In this document: positions 56,227 to 64,000 of the stretch, in pieces | Numbering within the stretch: position 1 is the stretch's first letter | Layout of the letters: every line of letters starts with the position of its first letter | Assembly (NCBI RefSeq): GCF_000974765.1 | Contig: NZ_BBWU01000016.1 | Span: 62,001-126,000, forward strand | From: Sphingomonas changbaiensis NBRC 104936 | GTDB lineage: Bacteria; Pseudomonadota; Alphaproteobacteria; Sphingomonadales; Sphingomonadaceae | Reading direction: 5' to 3' | Length of the DNA stretch: 64,000 bases | The notes under the pieces: model-generated | Database searches by the model: none | What the model was told of the DNA's origin: nothing | The model's input: only the letters and a program-made list of their open reading frames with translations | Position numbers and translations under genes: made by a program

Positions 56227-58453
56227 GGGGAAGGGCGGCAACAAGGACTGGCGCAGTGGCGGCGGTGGACGCAGGCCGTCCGCGTTCGGCGGCGGGCGGA
56301 GCGAACCAGATCGCCTCGAGCCGCCGACGATGTCGCGTTCGCGCGTGCAGTTGGCCAGCTCGTATGCGCCGGGCGTGCTCATGACGTGGGAGGGCGGGAA
56401 GGGAATCTGCCGGACGGTCCCGCTCGCGAATGACATCACCAAGGAGCTCAGGCCGACGACGATCGAGCTGATCTACGAGAATCTGCGCGACTTCGTGACC
56501 AACTGGCGCGAACGTGCGATGAAGGCGGTCCCCGACGCTCTCCCCGAACTCGTGCTCGACGCCCCGTTCCTCAATTCCCGCACCGGCGAGGCGAACGTCG
56601 AACGGTCGGACTTCCAGATGACGGGACCGGACCGCGTCGGATACGTCCCCTATCCGCTGCTCTACCGATGCGGCGTCTGCGGATCGACCCGCGAATACGA
56701 GAGCGTCGCCGAGCAATATCGGCAGCCGCTTCCGAAGAAGTGCCACGACCACGATGCGCGCTGGACCCAGGTCGACGTCGTCTACGCGCACTGGTCGGGC
56801 GACATCCAACCGCTCAGCCCATTCAACTTCAACTATGACGCGCAAAGCGGCGAGGTGCGTCAGATCAGGATGTGCACCTGCGGTTCGAACAACTTCAAGC
56901 TCCTAAACTCGGCGCCGGTGTTCTCGGAGTGGAAGTATGTCTGCGAGGACTGCGGCAACTCGCGCACGCTGAAAAAGGCCGATCCCGATGTGCTCGCGCG
57001 CCTGCAGGCGGATCAGCTGGCCGGGGGCCGGACCTTCCAGTTCGTGGAGGTGGATATGCTGCCGGTATCATACCGGGCCAACTCCACCTTCTACCCCCAG
57101 CGCACCAGCTTCATCGAGTTCCAGGACAGTTCCGTCGTCGATCTGATGACGCCCCAGCGGACCGGCGCTCTGACGGCCAAGCTCGCGCAGATCCACCTCA
57201 TCCCGTTCGACGAACCGACCGACGACGAGATCAAAGAAAAGGTCGAGGCGTCCCCGGCCCATGCGGGAGAATGGGACGATTACCTCGGGTTCATGGCCAT
57301 GGCCCAGCGCGCGGACGAGAGCGGGCGGCCCGATCGCGCCCGAAACTACCGGGACCAGGCGACCGAACTGCGCGAGGGCTGGTTCGCGGCCGGCATCGTC
57401 GACCGAGGTCGCCTCGGCAGCCCGGGCGTCCTGCGCGCGATCGCGCTTCGCGAGGAATGGACGCGTCGCTACGACCCAATCCGACTGACCGTCCAACACG
57501 ACGCTTTCACTCGCGAGCATATCGACGAGGCCATGTCGCGGCACGCCGCCGTCGACGTGATGGACCCCGACATTACGCTGACCGACGTCGTGAACGATCC
57601 AGAGAGGAGGGCACGCTATCAGGCGGCCACAGGCAACCTGCTCGCTCACCTGGGCGTCGAGCGCCTGGTCATCGTGAGGGGCCTGCCCATCTGCGAATTC
57701 AGCTTCGGCTATTCCCGCGTCTCGTCGACTCCCGTCTACAAGCGCGAATACCAAGGCCAGAGCATCGACATGCCGGTGCGTCTAAAGGCATTTGACCAGC
57801 TCCCGATCCAGGGGACAAAGCGGCCGATCTACGTCACGCAGCAGCGGAACGAGGCGCTGTACTTCAAACTCGACGAGGCGCGCGTCATCCGCTGGCTGAA
57901 GGCCAACGGGGTCAGCGACGTGCCCGATGAGGCGCTGGGTCGCGTCTTCCTCGAGCGATACGAGGATTTCGGTCCCTTTCTCGAGATCTTCAAAGACCGC
58001 GAGGGGACGGGCGGCTACCCAAGGACCGTCCCGGCCTACGTCTATCTCCTTCTCCACACGCTGTCGCACCAAATGATGCACTCGCTCGCGGACACGTCGG
58101 GCGTCGATCGTGACGGGATCGGTGAGCACATCTTCCCTGCCAACCTCGCCTTCGTGATCTACCGCAAGGGGATGACGCCGGACCTCGGCAACATATCCGC
58201 AATGTGGCGCAATCATTCCGACGAGTTCCTCCGCCGGGCGATCGACCCGCGGACGCTCCGGTGCGGTTCGGGCAGCCTGTGCGACGCGCGCGGTGGGGCT
58301 TGCCCGGCCTGCGTCATGGTGTCGGAGGTGAGCTGCATCGCGTCAAACCTTCTCCTGTCGCGCGCCGTGCTGAAGGGGGGTCGGGGACCAGAATGGGAGC
58401 CCAGGGCGGCTCCCGACCTTATCGGCTTCCTCGATCCCGCGGTCGCCGGGTGA
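56219..58453 (+). CDS. drmB: DISARM DUF1998 protein DrmB
   Basis: 744 residues from ATG 56219, chosen because GGAGGG lies just upstream and it overlaps drmA by 8 bp; the frame to 56132 is drmA in another frame. Zinc-type cysteines occur at 151/154 (CGVC), 219/221 and 242/245 (CEDC). The C-terminal DUF1998 domain has LLLHTLSHQMMHSLADTSG and the cysteine set 682, 688, 695, 698. DrmB partners DrmA; the pair is the conserved heart of DISARM. Confidence 0.87.
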   Translation: MVEGKGGNKDWRSGGGGRRPSAFGGGRSEPDRLEPPTMSRSRVQLASSYAPGVLMTWEGGKGICRTVPLANDITKELRPTTIELIYENLRDFVTNWRERAMKAVPDALPELVLDAPFLNSRTGEANVERSDFQMTGPDRVGYVPYPLLYRCGVCGSTREYESVAEQYRQPLPKKCHDHDARWTQVDVVYAHWSGDIQPLSPFNFNYDAQSGEVRQIRMCTCGSNNFKLLNSAPVFSEWKYVCEDCGNSRTLKKADPDVLARLQADQLAGGRTFQFVEVDMLPVSYRANSTFYPQRTSFIEFQDSSVVDLMTPQRTGALTAKLAQIHLIPFDEPTDDEIKEKVEASPAHAGEWDDYLGFMAMAQRADESGRPDRARNYRDQATELREGWFAAGIVDRGRLGSPGVLRAIALREEWTRRYDPIRLTVQHDAFTREHIDEAMSRHAAVDVMDPDITLTDVVNDPERRARYQAATGNLLAHLGVERLVIVRGLPICEFSFGYSRVSSTPVYKREYQGQSIDMPVRLKAFDQLPIQGTKRPIYVTQQRNEALYFKLDEARVIRWLKANGVSDVPDEALGRVFLERYEDFGPFLEIFKDREGTGGYPRTVPAYVYLLLHTLSHQMMHSLADTSGVDRDGIGEHIFPANLAFVIYRKGMTPDLGNISAMWRNHSDEFLRRAIDPRTLRCGSGSLCDARGGACPACVMVSEVSCIASNLLLSRAVLKGGRGPEWEPRAAPDLIGFLDPAVAG

Positions 58454-58989
58454 CACGCGAGGTCCTGATCTCGCCGAAGGCGACGGCTAGGCTGGTGGTC
58501 ACGATGCCTCCCGAGCCAAGCAGGCTCGGGGGCGCATTGGCCGAAGACATTGCGAGCGACTACGTCACCCTCACGCCCACAACCGACGCGTTCCGCCACA
58601 TCGCCTCGCTGGCCCGCGAGCGCCTCACGATCATGGTGCCATACATCGACTCGGTCGGTGCCGACTGGGCAGCGGAAATGTTCGAAGGCACGACCGCGGC
58701 CGAACGTACGCTCGTGATCAGGGATGCGGCGCAGCTCGGCAGATGCGGCAGTCCGGGACGGCGTCTGAAGCGCGCCGCGACGCGGATCATCGACTATGGC
58801 GGGGCCGACCTCAGCCAGGAGACCTTCCACGCCAAGATCGTGCTGGCTGACGGTATCGCCGCATACGTAGGGTCGGCAAACCTGCTTCGGCGCTCGAAGA
58901 TGGCGAACCTCGAATGCGGGATGCTTGTAGAGGGGCCAGCGGTGCAGGCCGTGAAGGTATTGCTGGACGCCGTCATCTCGGCGGCCTGA
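58450..58989 (+). CDS. drmC: DISARM phospholipase-D-like protein DrmC
   Basis: 179 residues from a GTG at 58450 that overlaps the drmB stop (GTGA); ATG 58504 is a shorter alternative. One HKD half-motif is present: H127-A-K129-x4-D134, followed by YVGSANLLRRS. PLD-family nucleases need two such motifs, so a dimer is likely. DrmC is reported as dispensable or modulatory in some DISARM systems. It ends the operon; no clear terminator is seen. Confidence 0.85.
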   Translation: MTREVLISPKATARLVVTMPPEPSRLGGALAEDIASDYVTLTPTTDAFRHIASLARERLTIMVPYIDSVGADWAAEMFEGTTAAERTLVIRDAAQLGRCGSPGRRLKRAATRIIDYGGADLSQETFHAKIVLADGIAAYVGSANLLRRSKMANLECGMLVEGPAVQAVKVLLDAVISAA

Positions 58990-59341
58990 GTAACGCCTGT
59001 ACGCTAAATCCGTTGATCGCCACCTTTTGAGCGAACCGCTGATTTCAATTTCTATGAGTAGCCGACACAACGACCGATGTGGGAGGGTAATCCAGCACTT
59101 CGGCAGCGCCAGACCCGCCGGCGGTCGATTCAAGAGGATGTGAGCAGCTGGAACGCCAAGAACGAGCATCCGCAAGGGTGATAGCGCGCGACATTTCGTA
59201 CTTTGCGGATCGCAGGACCGCGGCAATTTCCTCGATGGCCGCTTCTGGCACGCTTGCCGATCTCGCTGAATGTCCAATTATGAGGCGCGAAGCAGACTTT
59301 ACGTCAAGCAGGCTTGATGGTCCGATAAAGGCGCAATTCGG
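58990..59341. other. Spacer between drmC and the mobilisation module
   Basis: About 350 bp. One minus-strand open stretch (59045 to about 59340, without an ATG) reads GHSARSASVPEAAIEEI and VLRSAKYEMSRAITLADARS in its middle and might be a gene remnant, but I do not recognise it. It separates the convergent drmC and HTH genes. Confidence 0.4.
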
Positions 59342-59527
59342 TCAGGCATCCGGGTGTGTTATGAGCGCCCGAAGGCTGCTCATCGGCACCAGGGTGATGC
59401 GGCCGATCTTGACCGTCTCGACCTCTCCCGCTGCAATCAGTTCATAGAGCTTCGAACGGCCTACGCCTGTCAATCGGCACGCTTCGCGGATGCGCACGCT
59501 GATCGGCTCCATCTGCGGCTCGGTCAT
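59342..59527 (-). CDS. Helix-turn-helix excisionase-like protein (AlpA/MerR-type)
   Basis: 61 residues. IREACRLTGVGRSKLYELIA is the helix-turn-helix of the excisionase/AlpA family, and VETVKIGRITLVPMSSLRAL is the wing. Such proteins regulate excision or transfer genes of integrative elements. Its ATG overlaps the stop of the upstream gene (ATGA), tying it to the relaxase module. Confidence 0.78.
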   Translation of the reverse strand: MTEPQMEPISVRIREACRLTGVGRSKLYELIAAGEVETVKIGRITLVPMSSLRALITHPDA

Positions 59528-59943
59528 GGCGCTTGCTTGTCCTCGGTGAGGGTGAGCAGCCGCGGCTGTCCTTGCGCGGCGGCTAACCGGCGTCCGACCT
59601 GATCGAGAAACATGCGATAGCGTTTGATACCGAGCTGTCCCGTTTCCTCGTCAAACGGCGGCTGGTGCGCGACGATGGTCAGCTGGTGCTGCACGAACAG
59701 GTCGAGCACCTCGGCGACGATGTTGAGGGTCGCTTCGATCCGCTGCGCCGTACGCTGCTGCCGGTCCAGGCGCGGCCCGAAACGTTGGTCGAGTTCATGG
59801 CCAGCCTTGCGGTCGAGCCAGGCGCGCAGCGCTTCGGTGAGAACAGCGGACTTCGACGCACCCGGCCGGGATGCGAGCTCGTCGAGCGCCTCCGACAGGT
59901 CGTCGGGCAGATAGAACTGATGCCGGGTCTTCAACGTCCTCAT
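59524..59943 (-). CDS. Ribbon-helix-helix mobilisation accessory protein
   Basis: 139 residues from ATG 59943 (MRTLKTRHQFYLPDDLSEAL); a GTG at 60006 would add 21 unlikely residues. The N-terminus is a CopG/Arc-type ribbon-helix-helix (ALDELASRPGASKSAVLTEA); a longer helical C-terminus follows. Such proteins bind the transfer origin with a relaxase. It sits between the relaxase and the HTH gene. Confidence 0.72.
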   Translation of the reverse strand: MRTLKTRHQFYLPDDLSEALDELASRPGASKSAVLTEALRAWLDRKAGHELDQRFGPRLDRQQRTAQRIEATLNIVAEVLDLFVQHQLTIVAHQPPFDEETGQLGIKRYRMFLDQVGRRLAAAQGQPRLLTLTEDKQAP

Positions 59944-60027
59944 GGGGCACAGAATCGCACCGCTCGCCGGAAGACTGAAGGGCCCTGTTGGGGCACGAAT
60001 GGTCACCTACGGGGAATCTCGCGTCCA

Positions 60028-61977
60028 TCAGATCCCGATCGTCGGCCCTCCACGGTCCCGCCCAATCGTCCAGCTGATCCCTGATTCGCGCATGATGCCG
60101 CTGACCTGCTTGCCGACCGCACGTTCGAGTGTCGGCCGCCACGGCACTAATGTGAACTCATGCGACCGCTCGATCAGCGCGAACTTGGTGTCGCCGATGC
60201 GAACGCTGCGCGCATAACGTCCCCTCACCTCCTCGCCGGCGCGCGCTTCGACGAAGTCGAGACCGAGTTCGCGCGACAGCTGTCCAGCGACGCGCCGCAG
60301 CTCCCGCTGCTGGAGCGTGGCGATCAGGTTGCGGCGCAAGAACACAGTATCGCCCTCGACTTCCGCCAGCTGCTGCTCGACCAGCCATTGCTGACGAAGC
60401 GCGAGCGCCTTGCGGACCTCGGCGCCACAGCCGCGACCAAGCTCTCTCCGCTCCGGCGAGACCAGTTCCCGGTCGAGCCAGGTCGCGCCGTCATGCGCGT
60501 GAAGCTGCTCGATCGGCCGATGCGACAAGGTCTCGATCAGGACCGGCTGGCGCTGCGCTCGCCGCCGTTCATAATCCTCCACTCGTGCAAGGTGATCGGA
60601 CGCGATCAACCAGCTGCCGTCCGGCTCGCGCTCGACCGCTCCGGTCAGGCGTCGGATCGCTTCAAGCCGGCGGACGTGCGCCTCGGCAAAAGCCTGGCTC
60701 GCGTTCGGGTCGTGCCGGAGATGGAGGTCGATGCTGTATTTGCCGCCATTGATAGCGGCGACCGCTGCAATCGTACGGTCAACCGCGCGCGGCTCCATGG
60801 AGGACGGCCTGACCCGAACCACGCTGCTTTCGGGCTTCAGCTCGGGACTGGTTCCGATGTCAACGTAATGGCTGTGCCCGTCGACACCGTCGACGATCAC
60901 ATAATGACGATCGGCATGCTCGTCGGACAGGCCGCGGGCGAGCACGCGGCCGACGATCACCCGACCCTGGGCCGGATCGTAGATCATGTAATCGGCCGGT
61001 GACCGCTCCGGCGCGTGCACGCGCATCTCGCGCTGCATGGTGCGGATGATGTCGCCGCGCTCGCCCATGCGGCGCAGTGTCGTCTCCAAGTCGCCGGCGA
61101 GGCGCCAGGCGCCCCTGCCCTCTTCCATCGCCAATCCCATCTGCCCGAGTGCCTGCAGCCGCCCTGCGCGCAGGCTCTGCTCGATCGGGTCGGCGTGCGC
61201 TGGCCGGACCAGGCCGTCGTCACCGATCGCGCGGGCCAGCCGGCGATCGATCCCGGTCAGCCGCTCCTGCTCGACTTCGCGCGTTGCGGCGCGCAGAATC
61301 TCAATAGGTGAGCGCGGGCCCAGGTCGAGGTCGACCAGCTCGGCCGCGCGGCCGCGCAAACCATGGGTCATGTAGCTCCGCGCGATCACCAGGTCCTTGG
61401 CGCGATCGTCCTTGCCCCGGACGATCACATGGGCATGCGGATGGCCGGTGTTGAAATGATCGACCGCGACCCAGTCGAGCCTAGTTCCCAGGTCATGTTC
61501 GACCTGCGCCATCCAGCGCCGGACCAGCGGCTTCAAATCGGGCTGGTATTCGGCGCCGTCCTCGGGCGCGACGATGAACCGGAATTGGTGGCGGTCACCA
61601 GCGCCGCGGTCGAGGAACGACTTGCCATCGATGGCGGCCCCCTCTTCGCGGCCATAGAGCGTGCCCCGCTCGCCCTCGCGTGTGGTGCCATCGCGCTGCA
61701 AATAGCGCAGGTGCGCGGCAGCACCTGCCGCGCCCCGCCCGCCAAGCCGGACGATGCGGGCCTTGACGATCACGCGCCGGCCGGACGCGCCTGACCGGTA
61801 GCTGGGCGACGACAGCATCGCACCGACGCCCACGCCACGCCCGATCCGCACGCCCGTGAAGCGGCTGCGGCCGCGACGCATGCCGCCGGCTCGATTGACG
61901 GCGGCACGCACCCGCCCTTTCATCGACCGGTCCTGGCCGATCCGGCCGAGCCATATCTCGAACCAGTCGTCGCTCAT
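60028..61977 (-). CDS. Relaxase / DUF3363 mobilisation nuclease
   Basis: A 649-residue DNA-processing protein. The N-terminal relaxase domain carries the metal-binding histidines in HFNTGHPHAHVIVRG (His179, 181/183 region) and RYLQRDGTTREGERGTLYG. A DUF3363 domain occupies the C-terminal half. It nicks the transfer origin and pilots the strand during conjugation. The Met start MSDDWFEIWLGRIG is typical of the family. This is the strongest sign that the right end is an integrative or mobilisable element. Confidence 0.87.
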   Translation of the reverse strand: MSDDWFEIWLGRIGQDRSMKGRVRAAVNRAGGMRRGRSRFTGVRIGRGVGVGAMLSSPSYRSGASGRRVIVKARIVRLGGRGAAGAAAHLRYLQRDGTTREGERGTLYGREEGAAIDGKSFLDRGAGDRHQFRFIVAPEDGAEYQPDLKPLVRRWMAQVEHDLGTRLDWVAVDHFNTGHPHAHVIVRGKDDRAKDLVIARSYMTHGLRGRAAELVDLDLGPRSPIEILRAATREVEQERLTGIDRRLARAIGDDGLVRPAHADPIEQSLRAGRLQALGQMGLAMEEGRGAWRLAGDLETTLRRMGERGDIIRTMQREMRVHAPERSPADYMIYDPAQGRVIVGRVLARGLSDEHADRHYVIVDGVDGHSHYVDIGTSPELKPESSVVRVRPSSMEPRAVDRTIAAVAAINGGKYSIDLHLRHDPNASQAFAEAHVRRLEAIRRLTGAVEREPDGSWLIASDHLARVEDYERRRAQRQPVLIETLSHRPIEQLHAHDGATWLDRELVSPERRELGRGCGAEVRKALALRQQWLVEQQLAEVEGDTVFLRRNLIATLQQRELRRVAGQLSRELGLDFVEARAGEEVRGRYARSVRIGDTKFALIERSHEFTLVPWRPTLERAVGKQVSGIMRESGISWTIGRDRGGPTIGI

Positions 61978-62252
61978 CGCCTGTTCCTCATCCGCAAACA
62001 GGAGATGAGGAGAGTGCCGAACGGTGCTTCAAGGTGCTCCATCGCGAACGGCGGAAATCTGCCATTCCGCAGACCAATGGAGGCAGGCGCCTCCCACTGG
62101 CTCCACAGAAAACGACGTGCAGACAAAGGCTTAGGCGGCAAAGGGAGCCGCCGCTTTCAATCTTGCCTTACACTCTTCCTCCGACCCGCTTGCCCTATGT
62201 TCCCTCTATGTTCTATTCTGCCGACCTGCCGAGTCGAGGAAGGAAGTACATC
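61978..62252. other. Divergent spacer upstream of the relaxase; possible transfer-origin region
   Basis: No supported gene. It separates the relaxase (minus) from the hypothetical gene at 62253 (plus). Transfer origins often lie upstream of relaxase genes, but I could not define a nick site. Confidence 0.3.
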
Positions 62253-62615
62253 ATGGGCGTGCGGATCGAGGCCGCTGATGGGGCCAAATTGAAGCTTTCG
62301 GGTGACGTCGAAGTGACCATCGAGCTGCCGCTGCGGGCTGTTCGCGAGGGTTTTGCGCTCGCCTTTTCCGACGGCACGCTGGTGCGCGGCGACTATGATT
62401 TCGGCGCGCAGAGCTGCGCGTTCGAGGTCGCGATCGAAGGCGCGGCTGCGATCTCGATCGCCCGCGAAAATGGACGGAAGACGCTCGAGATCGGCTGGCC
62501 GATCGAATGGATCAGCGTCGGTGCCGGAGACGATACGATTTGCGCGAACGACCAGGATGTGCACGGCAGAAGCGCGCAATTACCGCTTGATATCGAGGCG
62601 CGCGTCGCCGCCTGA
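62253..62615 (+). CDS. Hypothetical protein of the mobile segment
   Basis: 120 residues from ATG 62253, chosen for GAGGAAGGAAG just upstream over the longer frame to 62034. It appears beta-rich: MGVRIEAADGAKLKLSGDVE at the start, then KTLEIGWPIEWISVG. No family recognised. It is the only plus-strand gene in the module. Confidence 0.55.
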   Translation: MGVRIEAADGAKLKLSGDVEVTIELPLRAVREGFALAFSDGTLVRGDYDFGAQSCAFEVAIEGAAAISIARENGRKTLEIGWPIEWISVGAGDDTICANDQDVHGRSAQLPLDIEARVAA

Positions 62616-62674
62616 AGCAGCAGGTGCATGAGGATTGCGGCGCGCCATCCGAGGTGGCGCGCCGCGTAACCGCG

Positions 62675-62995
62675 TCAGTCAGCCGGGTTCCAGAGAACCG
62701 CGAAGACGTTCTCGTCCTGGCCAGCGGCGCGGCCGAGATTGGCGTAGAGCCGCCGCGGTCCGAACTCCGGAGCCGCCAGGCTCAGTGACACATAGTCGCG
62801 TCCGCTCGCCTCCGACCGGCGCATCCAGCCGGCGCCGATCTCGACGTCGCCCGCGAGGACCCGATAGTCCGGCTGCACGTCGTTTGCCTTGCGGCTGTTC
62901 GGCACGATCGCGATCTCCGCGCGGATGCTGAGGGTCTTCAGCTGGCCCTTGAAAGTGCCGTTCTCGTCCCTGGTGACATAACCGATGGCAGGCAT
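62675..62995 (-). CDS. DUF736 family protein
   Basis: 106 residues: MPAIGYVTRDENGTFKGQL, then DVEIGAGWMRRS and ENVFAVLWNP, all typical of DUF736. The function is unknown, but the family is a regular passenger of conjugative elements and plasmids of alphaproteobacteria. The ATG at 62995 is the family start; the frame to 63247 is unsupported. Confidence 0.85.
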   Translation of the reverse strand: MPAIGYVTRDENGTFKGQLKTLSIRAEIAIVPNSRKANDVQPDYRVLAGDVEIGAGWMRRSEASGRDYVSLSLAAPEFGPRRLYANLGRAAGQDENVFAVLWNPAD

Positions 62996-63116
62996 GTGAG
63001 GTCTCCTTGAAAGCCGATCGGGACCCGTTCCCGTCGACGCCGGTCCAGGTCGGCCGGGCACAAGGAGCCGCCCGCACCGACACGGCCGGAGCGTCAGCGG
63101 AGGACCCGAGCCGCCG

Positions 63117-63989
63117 CTATTGTTGGTCCGCCAGCCGCTCCTGTGAAACGGCGGCGACGATGTCGCCCAGCTTCGTAATCGACGCGGCCAACAGGTCGAG
63201 GTCTTCTCGCGTAATCGCGTAGCTCGCCGAATAGCGCGCCTCGACATAGGCGCGCTTCAGTCGCTCGAAACGCGCGCGATCCTGTCGGGTCGCGCGCGGC
63301 CATGCCTCGACCAGACGTGGCTCCTTGTCCTCTGCCAATGAGCGCAGGAACTTGATGTTGTGCGAACGCGGGAAATACAGCGTCCGCACCAGCAGGAAGC
63401 AGATGTAAAGGCGCTCAGTTGCCTGATGCAGTAGGAAGGCAGCGTTCTTGTTCCAGCCACGTTCAGTCGCTTCGGTGCCCTGCATTAAGAACTGTCGGGC
63501 GGTTTCGGACCATTCTTTGGCGTAATCCTGTGCCATTCGATAAGCGTTGGCCGCACCGAGCGGCTTTGGTGTAGCAAGCGCGTGGCAAGGCAGCTCGTAA
63601 AGCGCGATGCCGTCACGCGCGATATCCACCCAGAAATATTCGCCGCGCGAGAGCGCGCTGTTCACCTGATCGAGCGAGTGGACGATGATGTTGACCGGCC
63701 GGCCGATCGCTGGATCGCGGGCGATCCGATCCTCGGCAACGTACCAGTAATCGGCGATGTCGGTCAGGTCTTCATGGCTGACGACGATCAGCAGGTCGAA
63801 GTCGGACTGATAGCCGTTCTCGGGCTCGTCGACCCAGTCGCTCCGCGCATACGAGCCGAACAGGATGATCTTGTAGACCTTCCCATTCCGCTTGTGCGGC
63901 TGCGTGCAGCGCGCGATCGCCTTGTCGAACTCCTCCAGTAGGATAGACGGCAGGATGTTCGTCAGGTCCGGCTTGCCCTTGCCGCGCAT
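63117..63989 (-). CDS. MNT-type nucleotidyltransferase fused to a HEPN domain
   Basis: 290 residues. The nucleotidyltransferase has the GS motif LFGSYARSDW (Gly45-Ser46) and DFD catalytic aspartates (63, 65). From about residue 150 a helical HEPN domain follows (AAFLLHQATERLYICFLLV). MNT and HEPN pairs act as toxin-antitoxin modules in which MNT modifies or neutralises the HEPN RNase; here they are one chain. The HEPN R-x4-6-H motif is not obvious (ARYSASY has Tyr in place of His), so RNase activity is doubtful. Confidence 0.75.
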   Translation of the reverse strand: MRGKGKPDLTNILPSILLEEFDKAIARCTQPHKRNGKVYKIILFGSYARSDWVDEPENGYQSDFDLLIVVSHEDLTDIADYWYVAEDRIARDPAIGRPVNIIVHSLDQVNSALSRGEYFWVDIARDGIALYELPCHALATPKPLGAANAYRMAQDYAKEWSETARQFLMQGTEATERGWNKNAAFLLHQATERLYICFLLVRTLYFPRSHNIKFLRSLAEDKEPRLVEAWPRATRQDRARFERLKRAYVEARYSASYAITREDLDLLAASITKLGDIVAAVSQERLADQQ

Positions 63990-64000
63990 GTTGGCGGGCG

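Noticed and set aside
59045-59251. Small minus-strand gene after drmC
   Set aside because: No ribosome-binding site or known domain; treated only as a possible remnant within the spacer.
1-64000. tRNA or rRNA genes, including a tRNA attachment site for the island
   Set aside because: No cloverleaf-like or rRNA sequence was recognised when reading the gaps; a covariance-model search could still find a missed tRNA.

Overview
The window reads as the chromosome of a high-GC alphaproteobacterium of the order Sphingomonadales (Sphingomonas-like). The grounds are the GC-rich codon use, a PEPxxWA-CTERM exported protein, alphaproteobacterial gene orders (secB / Tim44-like / mltA / smr; lptD-surA-pdxA-rsmA; hda-ppk-ppx beside purM-purN), and GTCGAAGG-type and TTCGAGCGAAGTCGAGAA-type intergenic repeats that I associate with sphingomonads. 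The genus is an inference from gene content; no rRNA or tRNA gene was seen.

Positions 1 to about 46,960 are housekeeping backbone. From left to right: a truncated PEP-CTERM protein; smr, mltA, a Tim44-like gene and secB; murJ and trpS; a DUF4136 lipoprotein; dnaA and rpsT; two paired acyl-CoA dehydrogenases; a class A penicillin-binding protein; ndk and pepA; the outer-membrane assembly cluster lptD-surA-pdxA-rsmA; smpB, dapA, a soluble lytic transglycosylase and greB; DUF1203 and ppk2; aspS and rnd; a coupled DUF2066-hda-ppk-ppx operon; purM and a purN fused to a YjbR/MmcQ-like domain; a CocE-type hydrolase; rplM-rpsI; and a probable general-stress patch (small membrane protein, glycosidase-like protein, alpha/beta hydrolase, phosphoribosyltransferase, DUF3008). 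Two sites in that patch match the EcfG stress sigma-factor consensus. Five families of intergenic inverted repeats are scattered through this half, and one copy lies in frame inside the smr gene.

Positions about 46,960 to 64,000 look acquired. A recombination-like non-coding stretch is followed by a tightly overlapping five-gene operon (47,544-58,989) that I read as a DISARM anti-phage system: an N6-type DNA methyltransferase, a large DrmE-like protein, the DrmA helicase, the DrmB DUF1998 protein and the DrmC phospholipase-D-like protein. The mix is unusual. Class 1 DISARM is normally defined by an SNF2 helicase (DrmD) plus an adenine methyltransferase, and class 2 by DrmE plus a cytosine methyltransferase; here an adenine-type methyltransferase precedes a non-helicase DrmE-like protein and no DrmD is present.

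The operon abuts an opposite-strand mobilisation module: an excisionase-like HTH protein, a ribbon-helix-helix accessory protein, a DUF3363 relaxase, DUF736, and a nucleotidyltransferase-HEPN fusion. No integrase or conjugation channel gene is visible. The DISARM therefore appears to sit at the edge of an integrative or mobilisable element that continues past the right end of the window or has been truncated.
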